64,000 nt of DNA from Shewanella psychropiezotolerans (GCF_007197555.1 NZ_CP041614.1:5262001-5326000); one strand, 5' to 3'; counted from the stretch's first letter, positions 8,824 through 18,812 are shown. The notes: generated by a model not told the origin, from the letters alone. Numbers and translations are program-made.

Positions 8824-9100
8824 ATCTACTCCTTGGTATTAATGCTGAGGCTGATAGGTGAGTGCTAGCAAGGCGTCAGGGGATCTCTGCTCAATCTGTA
8901 GGGGGTGTCGGTTCCAGGATGACAATATACTTATTTATTAACAAAAAGTTGGAGTGTATTTAATTGCATAGGATGACTTCCTTTAATTAACTTGCACTCA
9001 TGATATTTTTTTATACTTTAGCTGTGCTTTAATTTTCGTTTTAAATTTGTAATTTTTAGTCTTAAATCGATTTTTTCACAAACTGCCCATAAGCTTCTGG
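8824..9100. promoter_or_regulatory. AT-rich upstream region of the cyclase-like gene
   Basis: About 280 bp of strongly AT-rich sequence lies upstream of the ExoY-like gene, with long T/A runs around 8930-9080. It must hold that gene's promoter, but I cannot place convincing -35 and -10 boxes. Its composition is unlike most of the window. Confidence 0.4.
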
Positions 9101-9157
9101 TGTGTAGTGAATGCCTCTGGATGCCTAAATATCGGTTCAAACGTCGAAAAACAAGCA
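9101..9157. repeat. Dispersed repeat, copy C (partial)
   Basis: About 57 bp matching the last part of copies A and B, including GTAGTGAATGCCTCTGGATG. Together with copy B it brackets the ExoY-like gene and its promoter. Confidence 0.7.
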
Positions 9158-9165
9158 ACAAAATA

Positions 9166-9181
9166 CCGAACTTTAGTTCGG
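9166..9181. terminator. Palindrome CCGAACT-TT-AGTTCGG
   Basis: A 7-bp perfect dyad with a 2-nt loop between repeat copy C and the transposase relic. It could fold as a small hairpin. No T tract follows, and its role is unknown. Confidence 0.3.
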
Positions 9182-9284
9182 TTAAGCATTTGAAGTAAAA
9201 ATAGGTCTGTAACTAGGCGATATCAAGCCATCGATGACAGTTAGCGCCCCTTGCCTGCGCTTTCGGTCTAAGCTAAGTGTTCAC

Positions 9285-9587
9285 AGTAGGCATCTAACTC
9301 TTGAAGGGTTCCCATTTCATTTCTGTGATTATCTACAACTTATCGATTGGACAGGAAGAGCTATTAGGCCAGACAAAAAAGGGGCCATAGACTCAAGCCG
9401 TCCGAAATTACTTGATGAACTTGGTATCTCACCCGATGCTTGGATAACCTCTGCAAAAGAGTTTCGTCGACAATACAGTGGTATTAGCGGCCGCTGGGAT
9501 GCTATGTGTGAATTCAAAAAGCAGCATCACTGCGGAAAATGGTGCAAAGGTAAAGCTTGTAGTAATGCACTTCACCCCTCACCTTAG
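9285..9587 (+). pseudogene. C-terminal relic of a REP-associated tyrosine (Y1) transposase
   Basis: The open frame contains DYLQLIDWTGRAIRPDKKGA followed by LLDELGISPDAWI and a Cys/His-rich tail (QHHCGKWCKGKACSN). This resembles the C-terminal third of Shewanella TnpA_REP-type (IS200-like Y1) transposases. The catalytic N-terminal part with the HUH motif and tyrosine is absent, and the codons before about 9285 do not look like the family. It is therefore a decayed fragment. Such proteins are associated with short palindromic repeats, which are frequent in this window. The relic marks past mobile activity beside the cyclase-like gene. Confidence 0.65.
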
Positions 9588-9674
9588 GCTTACGCATACC
9601 TAAACACCGCCGCTGCCTTCAACAATTCCCGTAGGAAGGTGAATATGGCATCCATAATAAATGGGTCAACTTCT

Positions 9675-10121
9675 CTACGACAAAGCCAACAACCCATGCT
9701 CTACCCCAATAGCATTAGCTACTGCTGTCAATCTGTCCTTTATCGCCTGTTCAATACCAACGCCGCCCTGAGCCAAATCATCAACCGCAATAAAAGCAAT
9801 AGTCGTCAGGCAGCTGCTTTCATAATGATAAGCATAACCCGATTCTACCACCCAGCTCTCTACACTCACTTCTGTGATTTGTTGTATTTTTTCTTCCAAT
9901 GACCTGACTAAGGTAAAATCAAAAGAGAGGATAAGATCTTCATTACCATACCAATCCGCTTTTAGCGCCTGAAAATTGATCCACATCTCCAGCTGGGTCA
10001 ACAACGGCTTAAGCGAATTCGAAAATTGGCCATCGGCCACTATCGTAATGGGAAGTCCTTGCTGCAACTCTTCTATTGTTTGTTCTTTTTCTGTTGGCAT
10101 AGGTAATGGCTCATTGAGCAC
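9675..10121 (-). CDS. Hypothetical protein, 148 residues
   Basis: An acidic, soluble-looking protein without signal peptide or membrane segment. It begins MLNEPLPMPTEKEQTIEELQ and contains ALKADWYGNEDLILSFDFT and SWVVESGYAYHYESS. The composition is protein-like over the full length, and no overlapping better frame exists. I do not recognise a family. An internal ATG (MPTEKEQ) is an alternative start, and neither has a strong ribosome site. Neighbours are the transposase relic and the LysR/PACE pair, so context gives no hint of function. Confidence 0.6.
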   Translation of the reverse strand: MLNEPLPMPTEKEQTIEELQQGLPITIVADGQFSNSLKPLLTQLEMWINFQALKADWYGNEDLILSFDFTLVRSLEEKIQQITEVSVESWVVESGYAYHYESSCLTTIAFIAVDDLAQGGVGIEQAIKDRLTAVANAIGVEHGLLALS

Positions 10122-10306
10122 TCTAGTGCTAATAGTTGTGATAACTCAGATGGTAACTCTGCTGATAACTTTAGATTTTGCTATCTAACGATCCCAGATG
10201 CAACCACAACAAAGACCAGTGAAGTCAGAGTAAACTCATTCATCGCAGCTGTCAGCCATATATTATGTACCCATAGCACTAGCATACGCGATAATCCAAA
10301 AATGCA

Positions 10307-11185
10307 TTACTCCTCTAACAGATCTGTGACAGCATCGGCCAGCCACATTAGCGCTGGACCCCGAGCCTTTTGTTTTGCCATCACGCGATCAATCGGTACT
10401 CGCCATGGCTTATGGTCAAAGCTTAAGTTCATTAGCACCATGTCACCCTGACGCTCATATTGCTTCGCCATATGGTTGGGAATATAGCCCCAGCCTAGCC
10501 CCTCTTTTACCATATGATTAACGGCATTGAAGCTATTGCCCCACCAGATATGTGAAGATATGCTCGGAAAATGCGGTAGGGGCTGATCTTCTAGACCACG
10601 GATCAAAAGTTGACGATGTGGGATTAAATCTGCGGCAGTGACGATATCGACACTGGCCAGAGGATGCATTGGGCTCACAACACCATTGAACGGCAAACTC
10701 CCTACATAGCACAGATCCACCTCTTGCGGAAAACCACTATTAGCAAACATCAGTCCTAAGTCCGCTCGTCCACTATGCACCAAGGCTAATACATCCGGCG
10801 TTGCAACGGCATAAAGCTCTAAGATGGTTGCAGGGAACTGTGATGCAAAGGTATTTAGCATACTCGTTAGCATGGGAAATAATGCGTCGTCCACCGCTAT
10901 TTTTATCTGTGTTTCATGGGATAAGTTAAATGCGCCAGCAACAGAGTCAAGCTCGCGGGTTTGTTGCAAGATAGCTTGCGCAAACGGCAACAGTCTTTCA
11001 CCTTGTGGGGTTAATGAAGGTTTGCGTGTAGTACGATCAAACAAGGTGGTGTCGAGATCGATTTCAAGATTGGCAATTCCCTGACTGACTGCCGACTGCA
11101 CCTTTCCTAACTGACGAGCACATGCCGAAAATGAGCCAGATTGTGCCGCTTCAACGAACATTCTCAGCTGTTCTAGATTATACAT
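10307..11185 (-). CDS. LysR family transcriptional regulator
   Basis: A 292-residue LysR regulator. Residues 1-60 form the winged helix-turn-helix (MYNLEQLRMFVEAAQSGSFS, then VQSAVSQGIANLE and TLFDRT). Residues about 90-290 form the periplasmic-binding-fold effector domain. It is divergently transcribed from the PACE efflux gene 94 bp away, the arrangement seen for AceR and AceI in Acinetobacter, so it probably controls that pump in response to an amphipathic amine or biocide. The shared intergenic region carries an inverted repeat (11198-11214) as a candidate operator. An AGGAAA ribosome site precedes the ATG. Confidence 0.9.
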   Translation of the reverse strand: MYNLEQLRMFVEAAQSGSFSACARQLGKVQSAVSQGIANLEIDLDTTLFDRTTRKPSLTPQGERLLPFAQAILQQTRELDSVAGAFNLSHETQIKIAVDDALFPMLTSMLNTFASQFPATILELYAVATPDVLALVHSGRADLGLMFANSGFPQEVDLCYVGSLPFNGVVSPMHPLASVDIVTAADLIPHRQLLIRGLEDQPLPHFPSISSHIWWGNSFNAVNHMVKEGLGWGYIPNHMAKQYERQGDMVLMNLSFDHKPWRVPIDRVMAKQKARGPALMWLADAVTDLLEE

Positions 11186-11197
11186 ATCACTTTTCCT

Positions 11198-11214
11198 GAT
11201 AGTAACTAACTATC
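11198..11214. promoter_or_regulatory. Candidate LysR operator
   Basis: GATAGT-AACTA-ACTATC is a perfect 6-bp inverted repeat with a 5-bp spacer in the LysR/PACE divergent region. LysR operators are typically interrupted dyads of this kind. It lies 13 bp upstream of the regulator start, which would suit autorepression. Confidence 0.5.
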
Positions 11215-11279
11215 TTCTTGCTTATTTAATGATGATTATAGCAACCAAGAACGACTGAACAACACAGAAGAGATCTATC

Positions 11280-11738
11280 ATGAAAACAAAAGAACGTATT
11301 ATTCACAGCGTACTATTTGAAGCTATTGCCTTAGTATTCGTCATCACCGCCGCCACACTATTTACCGACGCAGGGGCAAAATCGGCGACAGGTTTGGCTG
11401 TCGGCCTGTCTTTAATTGCCATGTGCTGGAATTATATTTATAACCTAGGTTTTGACCGTCTCTATGGAACTAACCGCATTGAACGTTCCATTAAAATGCG
11501 TTTAGGCCATGGGCTTGGTTTTGAGTTGGGCATGATTTTTGCGACATTACCCTTGATGATGTGGATACTGCAGCTAGATTTCTGGACAGTATTTATCATG
11601 GACATCGGCGTGGTCATTTTCTTCTTGATCTACGCGATTGTCTACAACTGGTGTTATGACGTGATCCGTGCACGCCTGTTTAGTCACAAAGCAGAGAACG
11701 ACAGGGTTAATGAGAGCTCAGCCCCATCAATAAATTAG
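11280..11738 (+). CDS. PACE family multidrug efflux transporter
   Basis: A 152-residue inner-membrane protein with four predicted transmembrane helices arranged as two tandem pairs, the layout of the PACE (BTP) family. The N-terminal motif RIIHSVLFEA places Glu14 where AceI has the essential proton-coupling Glu15 in helix 1. Other family marks are CWNYIYNLGFDRLYG after helix 2 and the YNWCYDVIRARLF end of helix 4. PACE proteins export chlorhexidine, dequalinium and related amphipathic cations by proton antiport. The natural substrates may be short-chain diamines. The divergent LysR gene is the probable regulator. Confidence 0.92.
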   Translation: MKTKERIIHSVLFEAIALVFVITAATLFTDAGAKSATGLAVGLSLIAMCWNYIYNLGFDRLYGTNRIERSIKMRLGHGLGFELGMIFATLPLMMWILQLDFWTVFIMDIGVVIFFLIYAIVYNWCYDVIRARLFSHKAENDRVNESSAPSIN

Positions 11739-12468
11739 CTAACGGCGATAAAACCTGCTTTTAAACCTCAAGTGTAGACTCTGCTATGACCTTCGAAAAC
11801 AAGGATGTTTCGCAGAAAAAACATGGCCAACTTTGTTCCATACAAAATTTGGCATTTCCTCCCTCCTTGGAGGTCAGATGTACTCGCGCGTGTCATAGAA
11901 GTGTCTGCACATCGCCCACCGCAGGTGTTAGGTAGCAAGAAGGCTTAACTTACTAATTTATTACCCAGTAACAAAAAAACCTAAAGCTGGTCAATAACGT
12001 TCCATACATGATTCGACATTCCCTCCGTCCGTGGAGATCAGATTCCGGCCAACAAGCATGCCGGAAAGACTGTAATATCTAGCCGGAATGACGAATTAAA
12101 AACACAAATTCCACTCCATCGCTTTCCCTGCGACCGGGGATAAATAGTCCCATGTACAAATCCCCTCATTCACCATCCATGGCGACCGCGGATAAGTACT
12201 TCCATGTACAAAAAAGCGAACCACAAAGGGTTCGCTTTAATCACTTCGCGGCTGAAGCCGCTCCTACATCAAATGAAGCCAACGACTCCAGAATTACGTC
12301 GCTGGCGAAACTCTTAGTAACAGAAGTATTATCAAGCCCAAGCAGCCAAATGACGTAACTGCCGACGATAAGACAAGGAAGCCGATGGTTTTCGCCGCGG
12401 AGTTGACTGGTGTCAATGAGCAGCGAAAACCGGAGGCTGAAGCCGTATTATCTAGGCCAAGTAGTCAT
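11739..12468. other. Gene-free stretch made of dispersed repeats
   Basis: No gene is supported. The region is a patchwork of repeats seen elsewhere in the window: a segment with GCGTGTCATAGAAGTGTCTG (about 11795-11945, related to 43488-43617 and 46295-46450), a TTCCGG...CCGGAAT element (12044-12095, related to 22074-22110), and a REP-like unit CGGCTGAAGCCGCTCCTACA (12247-12270). An open frame at 12152-12358 is a by-product of these repeats. Confidence 0.65.
12247..12272. repeat. REP-like palindromic unit, copy 1
   Basis: GCGGCTGAAGCCGC is a dyad followed by TCCTACATC. The same CAGCT/AAGC-AGCTCCTACA module occurs at 22148-22212 and 32222-32290. Confidence 0.55.
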
Positions 12469-15357
12469 TTATTCATAGTCAGCGATTGGTACACAAGCAC
12501 AGAAAAGATTTCTGTCACCAAACACGTCATCGATACGGTTAACCGTAGGCCAGAACTTGTTTAACTTAACTGCTGCTGTCGGGAACACGGCCACTTCACG
12601 GCTATATGGACGTGAGTCAAACTCAGGGTCCATGATATCAGCCAATGTATGCGGTGCATTGCTCAGCGGGTTGTTGTCTACAGGCCACTCGCCAGACTCA
12701 ACTCGAGCTGCTTCGCCGCGAATAGAGATCATAGCTTCGATGAATCTATCCAGCTCAACCTTAGACTCAGATTCAGTCGGCTCAATCATAAGCGTGCCCG
12801 CAACCGGGAAGCTCATGGTTGGCGCGTGGAAACCGTAATCGTTAAGGCGCTTGGCGATATCCATCTCAGTGACGCCAGACGCCTCTTTAAGCGGACGTAA
12901 ATCGATGATGCATTCGTGAGCTACGCGGTCGTTACGACCAGTGTAAAGCACTGGATAATGCTCAGACAGCTTCTTCATCATGTAGTTAGCGTTAAGCAGT
13001 GCCATCTGAGTCGATTGTCTCAGGCCTTGCTTACCGAGTAACTTGATGTACATCCAAGTGATAGGCAGAATTCCTGCGCTACCGTATGGCGCCGCTGATA
13101 CTGCGCCGTTGTTATCAGACTCGAGACCGTGCTTAACCACAGCATGACCAGACAAGAATGGCGCCAGATGTTTCTTAACACCGATAGGGCCCATACCCGG
13201 TCCGCCGCCGCCGTGTGGAATAGCGAAGGTCTTGTGCAGGTTAAGGTGAGATACATCGGCACCGATTGAACCTGGCGATGTTAGACCCACTTGAGCGTTC
13301 ATGTTGGCGCCATCGAGGTAAACCTGACCGCCGTATTGATGAATCACTTCACAGATCTCGCCAATCGTCTCTTCGTACACGCCGTGAGTCGATGGGTAGG
13401 TGACCATGATACAAGACAGGTTATCGGCAACTTCAGCCGCTTTCGCCTTGAGGTCTTCCATGTCTATGTTGCCGTCTTTATCACAGGCGGTAACCACTAT
13501 TTTCATGCCAGCAAGCTGAGCAGAAGCCGGGTTAGTACCGTGTGCAGATTGAGGAATTAGACAGATATTTCTGTGTGCATCGCCGCGAGACTCGTGGTAT
13601 TGCTTAATCGCAAGCAGACCGGCGTACTCGCCCTGTGCACCTGAGTTAGGCTGTAGTGATACCGTGTCGTAGCCTGTGATGTCCACTAACCAGTCAGAAA
13701 GCTCGTTTACAAGCTGTGCGTAACCTTGCGCCTGATCTTGTGGGCAGAATGGGTGCATGTTACCGAACTCAGGCCAAGTGATAGGCATCATCTCGGTGGC
13801 TGCGTTAAGCTTCATGGTACATGAGCCCAATGAGATCATTGAGTGGTTAAGGGCTAGATCCTTGTTCTCGAGACGCTTGATGTAACGCATCATCTCGGTT
13901 TCGCTGTGATAGCGATTGAATGTCGGGTGAGTCAGAATCGCATCTTCACGGATAAGCGCTGCCGGTACCGATGTGCTGCCATTGGCAAGGATGTCGCTAT
14001 CGAGCGCGGCAACGTCCAGACCATGACCTTCGCCAAGTAGGATGTCGAACAGCTGAGCCACGTCTTCACGAGTGGTGGTCTCGGCTAAGCTGACACCTAA
14101 GAGGCCGTCACTATCTATGCGTAGGTTAACGCCTTGGGATTCAGAGCGCGTCTTGATAGCCGCGGCGTCTAAGCCTTTAATCGATAATGTATCGAACCAG
14201 GTATTGTTAACCAGAGTTACGCCCTTGGCAGTAAGGCCTGTGGCAAGAATATCGGTCAGACGATGAATACGCTCGGCGATAGTCTTAAGACCTTGTGGGC
14301 CGTGGAATACTGCGTAGAAAGACGCCATGTTCGCTAGCAATACCTGAGCGGTACAGATGTTTGAGTTAGCTTTTTCGCGGCGGATATGTTGCTCACGAGT
14401 CTGCATCGCCATACGTAGGGCACGGTTACCGCGAGTATCTTGTGATACACCGATAATACGGCCTGGCAGTGAACGCTTGTATGCGTCACGAGTGACGAAG
14501 AAGGCAGCGTGTGGACCACCGAATCCCATAGGGACACCGAAACGCTGTGAGTTACCCAATACCACGTCGGCGCCCATAGAGCCCGGCGATTTAAGCATAA
14601 CCAGAGACATGATGTCGGCGGCAACAGCAACCACGGCCTTCTTAGCGTGTAGTGCTTCGAATAGCTCGGTGAAATCTGTGATTTGACCATAACGGTTGGT
14701 GTACTGGAACAAGGCACCGAAGATGTCGTGGTTAGCGGCATCAGCTGCCGGGCCCACTATAATGTCGAAACCGAAACACTCGGCGCGAGTCTTGATCACA
14801 TCCAGCGTCTGGGGGAACACGTCATCGGCAACGAAGAAGATGTTGGCTTTCTTGGCTTTCGATACACGCTTAGCCAGTGCCATGGCTTCGGCCGCTGCAG
14901 TCGCTTCATCCAGTAGTGATGAAGACGCTAAGTCCAGACCGGTAAGGTCCATAGACAGCTGCTGGAAGTTAAGGATAGCTTCTAAACGACCCTGAGCGAT
15001 CTCTGGCTGGTATGGCGTGTAGGCCGTGTACCAACCTGGATTTTCGAGCACGTTACGCTGGATAACACTAGGAACTTGAGTACCGTAGTATCCCATGCCT
15101 ATGTAGCTCTTATAGACCTTGTTCTTATCTGCAATAGCGCGGATATAGGCCATGCCTTCGGCTTCGCTGACGTGATCGCCAACGGCTAAGTCACGATTAA
15201 GACGAATCGACTCAGGCACTATCTGCGCGGTGAGATCTTCTAAAGATTCTGCACCGACAAAATTCAGCATCTCTTGCTGCTGTGCGCTATCCGGGCCGAT
15301 ATGACGGCTGAGGAAGAGATCGTGCTGCTCAAGCTTAGTAAGCGTTTCAGTGGTCAT
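12469..15357 (-). CDS. gcvP: Glycine dehydrogenase (decarboxylating), P protein
   Basis: A full-length 962-residue P protein of the glycine cleavage system. It decarboxylates glycine on pyridoxal phosphate and passes the aminomethyl group to the lipoyl arm of GcvH. The PLP lysine is Lys709 in [18 protein letters not shown], and the N-terminal half keeps the family start (FLSRHIGPD). It is the last gene of gcvT-gcvH-gcvP on the minus strand. It is separated from gcvH by 260 bp that contain a strong hairpin (15570-15605), so its transcription may be partly uncoupled from gcvTH. An AGG ribosome site precedes the ATG. Confidence 0.97.
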   Translation of the reverse strand: MTTETLTKLEQHDLFLSRHIGPDSAQQQEMLNFVGAESLEDLTAQIVPESIRLNRDLAVGDHVSEAEGMAYIRAIADKNKVYKSYIGMGYYGTQVPSVIQRNVLENPGWYTAYTPYQPEIAQGRLEAILNFQQLSMDLTGLDLASSSLLDEATAAAEAMALAKRVSKAKKANIFFVADDVFPQTLDVIKTRAECFGFDIIVGPAADAANHDIFGALFQYTNRYGQITDFTELFEALHAKKAVVAVAADIMSLVMLKSPGSMGADVVLGNSQRFGVPMGFGGPHAAFFVTRDAYKRSLPGRIIGVSQDTRGNRALRMAMQTREQHIRREKANSNICTAQVLLANMASFYAVFHGPQGLKTIAERIHRLTDILATGLTAKGVTLVNNTWFDTLSIKGLDAAAIKTRSESQGVNLRIDSDGLLGVSLAETTTREDVAQLFDILLGEGHGLDVAALDSDILANGSTSVPAALIREDAILTHPTFNRYHSETEMMRYIKRLENKDLALNHSMISLGSCTMKLNAATEMMPITWPEFGNMHPFCPQDQAQGYAQLVNELSDWLVDITGYDTVSLQPNSGAQGEYAGLLAIKQYHESRGDAHRNICLIPQSAHGTNPASAQLAGMKIVVTACDKDGNIDMEDLKAKAAEVADNLSCIMVTYPSTHGVYEETIGEICEVIHQYGGQVYLDGANMNAQVGLTSPGSIGADVSHLNLHKTFAIPHGGGGPGMGPIGVKKHLAPFLSGHAVVKHGLESDNNGAVSAAPYGSAGILPITWMYIKLLGKQGLRQSTQMALLNANYMMKKLSEHYPVLYTGRNDRVAHECIIDLRPLKEASGVTEMDIAKRLNDYGFHAPTMSFPVAGTLMIEPTESESKVELDRFIEAMISIRGEAARVESGEWPVDNNPLSNAPHTLADIMDPEFDSRPYSREVAVFPTAAVKLNKFWPTVNRIDDVFGDRNLFCACVPIADYE

Positions 15358-15569
15358 GATAACCTGATTCCATATTTGCCAGTATCCGCCTGTAGGGGGC
15401 TAAGGTACCGGTCTAATTGTATTGTTTAATAATAGAGTGGTTTTTAATAGCTAAAGAACTTCAAGCTTTGGCTTGCTTACAGCTTCAGGCTCTTGCTGTT
15501 TTGCCAAAGAGTAACGAAAGTCACTTAGCTATAAATTAATCTCGGTAATAGGTGAAAACCGATATAACG

Positions 15570-15605
15570 AACAAAGCCTCATTTTTTAAGAAATGAGGCT
15601 TTGTT
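15570..15605 (-). terminator. Strong hairpin between gcvH and gcvP
   Basis: AACAAAGCCTCATTT (15570-15584) and AAATGAGGCTTTGTT (15591-15605) form a perfect 15-bp stem with a 6-nt loop. The stem begins and ends in A/T-rich pairs but lacks a long T tail. Its location inside the operon suggests partial termination or a processing/stability element ahead of gcvP. Confidence 0.7.
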
Positions 15606-15617
15606 TTCGACTAGGTT

Positions 15618-16007
15618 TTACTCTTCGTCGATAACTGCTTGATAGCCTTCGGCATCAAGCAAGTTTTCAATGTCTGCTGTATCAGAAGGCATCACGCGGA
15701 AGAACCAACCGTCACCAAATGCATCGCTGTTTACCAGCTCAGGAGAATCTTCAAGGGCTTCGTTAATTGCCAGTACTTCACCTGAGATTGGTGCATAGAT
15801 GTCAGAAGCAGCCTTTACAGATTCAGCAACGGCACAATCTTCACCAGCAGTTACTGTATCGCCAACGTCTGGAAGCTCAACGAATACCATATCACCCAAA
15901 AGCTCCTGGGCGTGCTCACTGATACCAACGGTATAGCTACCGTCTTCTTCTTTACGGATCCACTCGTGTGAAGAAGCGTATTTCAATTCAGTCGGGATAT
16001 TGCTCAT
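15618..16007 (-). CDS. gcvH: Glycine cleavage system H protein
   Basis: A 129-residue lipoyl carrier of the glycine cleavage system. The lipoylation site is Lys65 in [13 protein letters not shown], and the start [14 protein letters not shown] is typical of the family. It shuttles the aminomethyl group from GcvP to GcvT and is re-oxidised by dihydrolipoamide dehydrogenase. It lies 37 bp downstream of gcvT, and AAGGAT precedes the ATG. Confidence 0.97.
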   Translation of the reverse strand: MSNIPTELKYASSHEWIRKEEDGSYTVGISEHAQELLGDMVFVELPDVGDTVTAGEDCAVAESVKAASDIYAPISGEVLAINEALEDSPELVNSDAFGDGWFFRVMPSDTADIENLLDAEGYQAVIDEE

Positions 16008-16044
16008 TGTTCTTGATCCTTATTTCTATTGTTCTAATTCTGTA

Positions 16045-17139
16045 TTAAAAGGCTTGTTTACCATTGCGCACAAACGAAGGTTTGATCACTTTAACAGCGA
16101 CGCGCTTCTTACGCATTTCGACTTCAGCAGTGTCACCAATACTTCTTGGGACGCGCGCCATGGCAATAGAATAGCCTAATGTTGGCGAAAATGTACCACT
16201 GGTAATAGTGCCTTGCTGTTCATTACCATCGCTATCGCTGAAGAAGATAGACATACCCGGACGGATAACACCTTTGGCTTCCATAATAAGGCCAACCATC
16301 TTCTCGGTACCGGCAGCCTTGATTGCTGCCAGAGCTTCACGACCGTTGAAATTACGATCTTCCGGCTCCCAAGCGATAGTCCAGCCCATGTTAGCCGCTA
16401 ACGGGTTAACCGTTTCGTCCATATCCAGGCCGTAGAGGTTCATGCCAGCTTCGAGACGTAGCGTGTCACGTGCACCTAGGCCACAAGGCTTAACGCCTGC
16501 TTCGAGCAGTGCCTGCCACAATGTTTCGGCTTCATCTTCTGGCACTATGATTTCGTAACCAGTTTCACCGGTGTAACCGGTAGTGGCGATAAACAGTGAG
16601 CCAGACTGCACACCGAAGAAAGGCTTCATGCCTTCAACCGCTGCATTTTGATCCGCATTGAATACACTAGCGGCTTTGGCTTTAGCGTTAGGTCCCTGAA
16701 CGGCGATCATCGCCAGTTCTGGACGCTCGGTGATCACCACGTCGAAGCCTTTGACTTCTTGTGCAATCCAAGCCAGATCTTTTTCACGGGTCGCAGAGTT
16801 AACCACGATGCGATAGTGAGTATCGGTAAGATAATAGGTGATGAGGTCGTCGATCACACCAGCGTTATGATCTAGCATGCCGCCGTAAAGCGCCTTACCA
16901 GGTACTTTAAGCTTAGCGACATCGTTCGCTAATAATTTACGCAGGAAAGCACAGGCGTCTGTGCCAGTCACATCGACAACTGTCATGTGAGACACATCGA
17001 ACATGCCAGCGTCTTGACGAACCGCATGATGTTCTTCGATTTGAGAACCATAGTTCAGTGGCATATCCCAACCGTGGAAATCTACCATCTTAGCGTCTGA
17101 TTCTAAGTGCTTGTTAAAGAGTACAGTTTTATTAGCCAT
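16045..17139 (-). CDS. gcvT: Glycine cleavage T protein (aminomethyltransferase)
   Basis: A 364-residue tetrahydrofolate-dependent aminomethyltransferase, full length for the family. It releases ammonia from the GcvH-bound intermediate and forms 5,10-methylene-THF. Family marks include [20 protein letters not shown] and [14 protein letters not shown] near the N-terminus and [11 protein letters not shown] in the middle. It is the first gene of gcvTHP. I looked for a glycine riboswitch in the leader and did not see the conserved GAAGGAGC or CTCAGG elements, so control is probably by a protein regulator. Confidence 0.97.
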   Translation of the reverse strand: MANKTVLFNKHLESDAKMVDFHGWDMPLNYGSQIEEHHAVRQDAGMFDVSHMTVVDVTGTDACAFLRKLLANDVAKLKVPGKALYGGMLDHNAGVIDDLITYYLTDTHYRIVVNSATREKDLAWIAQEVKGFDVVITERPELAMIAVQGPNAKAKAASVFNADQNAAVEGMKPFFGVQSGSLFIATTGYTGETGYEIIVPEDEAETLWQALLEAGVKPCGLGARDTLRLEAGMNLYGLDMDETVNPLAANMGWTIAWEPEDRNFNGREALAAIKAAGTEKMVGLIMEAKGVIRPGMSIFFSDSDGNEQQGTITSGTFSPTLGYSIAMARVPRSIGDTAEVEMRKKRVAVKVIKPSFVRNGKQAF

Positions 17140-17585
17140 TATTATCTCGTTATTATGCCCTTTTCGGGTCTAACCTGGCGTAACTACACAGCTATCTGTT
17201 CGGCTTAGCTTCTGCATAAGAAGAAATACAGAACAGAAACACCTAGCGTAGGGTACATACGGCCAAAGTGTGTCTGCAAACATATTACTCCTGTCACTAT
17301 TTACTGTTTAAATAGTCGGTCGTAATACGTGCATCAATTGCGTTAGATAAAATTGCAGCGATGAGTTTCCTTTAAGAAACAAAATCTCATCGGTACTAAA
17401 ATGCGGCGAAATTATACCTCGCAACACCGTTTTGTATACAAAAGAATTTTCTAATCCGAATCCTTTTGCCATTACTTTTTCTCATGTTGAACATGTTGTT
17501 TTTTAACACATAAGTATTGCTTACACACCCATCGAGGATAACCCACTGAAATGCTTGACTTAATAGTCTTAGTTGACTCAAGTGT
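17140..17585. other. gcvT leader/promoter region and ubiI 3' region
   Basis: No gene is supported. The part near gcvT must hold the operon promoter and leader. The part near ubiI holds the inverted repeat at 17359-17392. A 61-codon open frame on the minus strand (17396-17581) has no family resemblance or ribosome site and was not accepted. Confidence 0.55.
17359..17392 (-). terminator. Nested hairpin after ubiI
   Basis: CGATGAG (17359-17365) pairs with CTCATCG (17386-17392), and an inner GTTTC/GAAAC pair extends the fold. Read on the minus strand, an ATTTTATC stretch follows after a few bases. This is a plausible terminator of the ubiH-ubiI unit. Confidence 0.45.
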
Positions 17586-18812
17586 CTAGTCTTGTTTACA
17601 TAGCTTTGGCAGGCTGTTTTTGTTACCCATGGCCTGCTGTATAAACAGTGTTTTCACAGGAGAAAGGTTATCGACTAAATTTAAGCCAAAATCCCGTAAT
17701 ACTTTCTTAACAGGATTGCTACCTTCGAATAAACGCTTGAAACCTTCCATCGCGGCAATCATCTCCAGCGCATCGGCCTTACGCCAGCGTTCAAGCGCAC
17801 GTAAGTTACTGTAATCACCAATATCTTTACCGTCTAACTTGAGCTCGGTTATGGTCTCGATAACCGCCGCCGCGTCTAAGAAGCCAAGGTTGACTCCCTG
17901 CCCCGCTAGCGGGTGTATGGTGTGCGCTGCGTCGCCGGCCAGTAACATGCGATGGCGGGCAAAGTGACGGGCGTAACGCATACGCAAGGGGAACGCCTGG
18001 GGCTCACACTCGAGCTGACACATGCCCATGCGGCCATCGAACTCGGCGGTGAGGGTGCGTTCAAACTCCTGCTTGCTCGCAGCCAATAACTGCTGGGCCT
18101 TGGCCGGTGGCACCGACCAGACGATGGAACATAAATTATTTTCATACAGGGGCAAGAAGGCCAAGGGGCCATCTTTAAGAAACACCTGACGGGCGGTATC
18201 TTGGTGTGGGATTTCGGTGCGAATGCTGGCCACCACAGCATGATGGCCATAATCCCAAAAAGTCATGGGGATCTTACACTGCTCACGCACCCAAGAATTG
18301 GCACCATCGGCGCCGATAACTAAGGCGGCGCTGATGTTATCGCCATTGTCTAAGGTCAACCAGGCTTCACGTTCACCGAAAGCAATTTTATCGAGTCTAT
18401 GGTTCTCAAGATAGGTTATCTCGTCGAACTCCGCCGCCCGCTTAGACAGGGCGAAACGTATGTTGTCATTTTCGATGATGCTGCCGAGATACTCTTCACT
18501 GAGAGAATGAGCGTCGAAACCTATCTTGCCCAGGCTGTCCTTGTCCCAGACTTCCATCTTCTGGTAGGGGCTGACGCGCTCATCATCCAGATAACTCCAG
18601 GCACCTAAGTTTTGCAGTAAGCGCTGACTCGCCTTATTGATTGCGCTGACTCTGAGTTTGGCTACGCCCGAGACGGCTTGTGCCTCTCCCGCGTCGATAA
18701 CCACCACGCGCAGTTCATCCATCGCCAGTCCGATAGCGGTTGCTAATCCCACCATACCGCCGCCGATAATTGCTACATCATAGGTTTGCATTGCACTTGA
18801 GTTTGTGTGCAT
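17586..18812 (-). CDS. ubiI: UbiI/VisC-type FAD monooxygenase
   Basis: A 408-residue flavoprotein hydroxylase of the UbiH/UbiI/UbiF family, complete. The FAD-binding site is GGGMVGLATAIGLA at the N-terminus, and the second FAD motif is LLAGDAAHTIHPLAGQG near residue 300. Family members hydroxylate the ring of the ubiquinone precursor. UbiI (formerly VisC) acts at C5, and its gene sits next to ubiH in many gammaproteobacteria, as here. AAGGAAG upstream of the first ATG supports that start over the internal ATG (MQTYDV). It follows the broken ubiH gene by about 100 bp and may be its operon partner. Confidence 0.92.
   Translation of the reverse strand: MHTNSSAMQTYDVAIIGGGMVGLATAIGLAMDELRVVVIDAGEAQAVSGVAKLRVSAINKASQRLLQNLGAWSYLDDERVSPYQKMEVWDKDSLGKIGFDAHSLSEEYLGSIIENDNIRFALSKRAAEFDEITYLENHRLDKIAFGEREAWLTLDNGDNISAALVIGADGANSWVREQCKIPMTFWDYGHHAVVASIRTEIPHQDTARQVFLKDGPLAFLPLYENNLCSIVWSVPPAKAQQLLAASKQEFERTLTAEFDGRMGMCQLECEPQAFPLRMRYARHFARHRMLLAGDAAHTIHPLAGQGVNLGFLDAAAVIETITELKLDGKDIGDYSNLRALERWRKADALEMIAAMEGFKRLFEGSNPVKKVLRDFGLNLVDNLSPVKTLFIQQAMGNKNSLPKLCKQD

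Noticed and set aside
6575..9157. Integron cassette array with attC sites
   Set aside because: The repeats lack the attC core sites and R/L box symmetry, no integrase is present, and gene orientations are mixed.
12152..12358. 68-codon open frame on the plus strand
   Set aside because: It lies fully inside dispersed repeats (REP-like and CCGG-type), has no ribosome site and encodes no recognisable protein.
17140..17400. Glycine riboswitch before gcvT
   Set aside because: I read the reverse complement for the conserved glycine-aptamer motifs and did not find them; only an ordinary leader is visible.
17396..17581. 61-codon minus-strand open frame between ubiI and gcvT
   Set aside because: No family resemblance and no ribosome site; it overlaps the likely ubiI terminator region.
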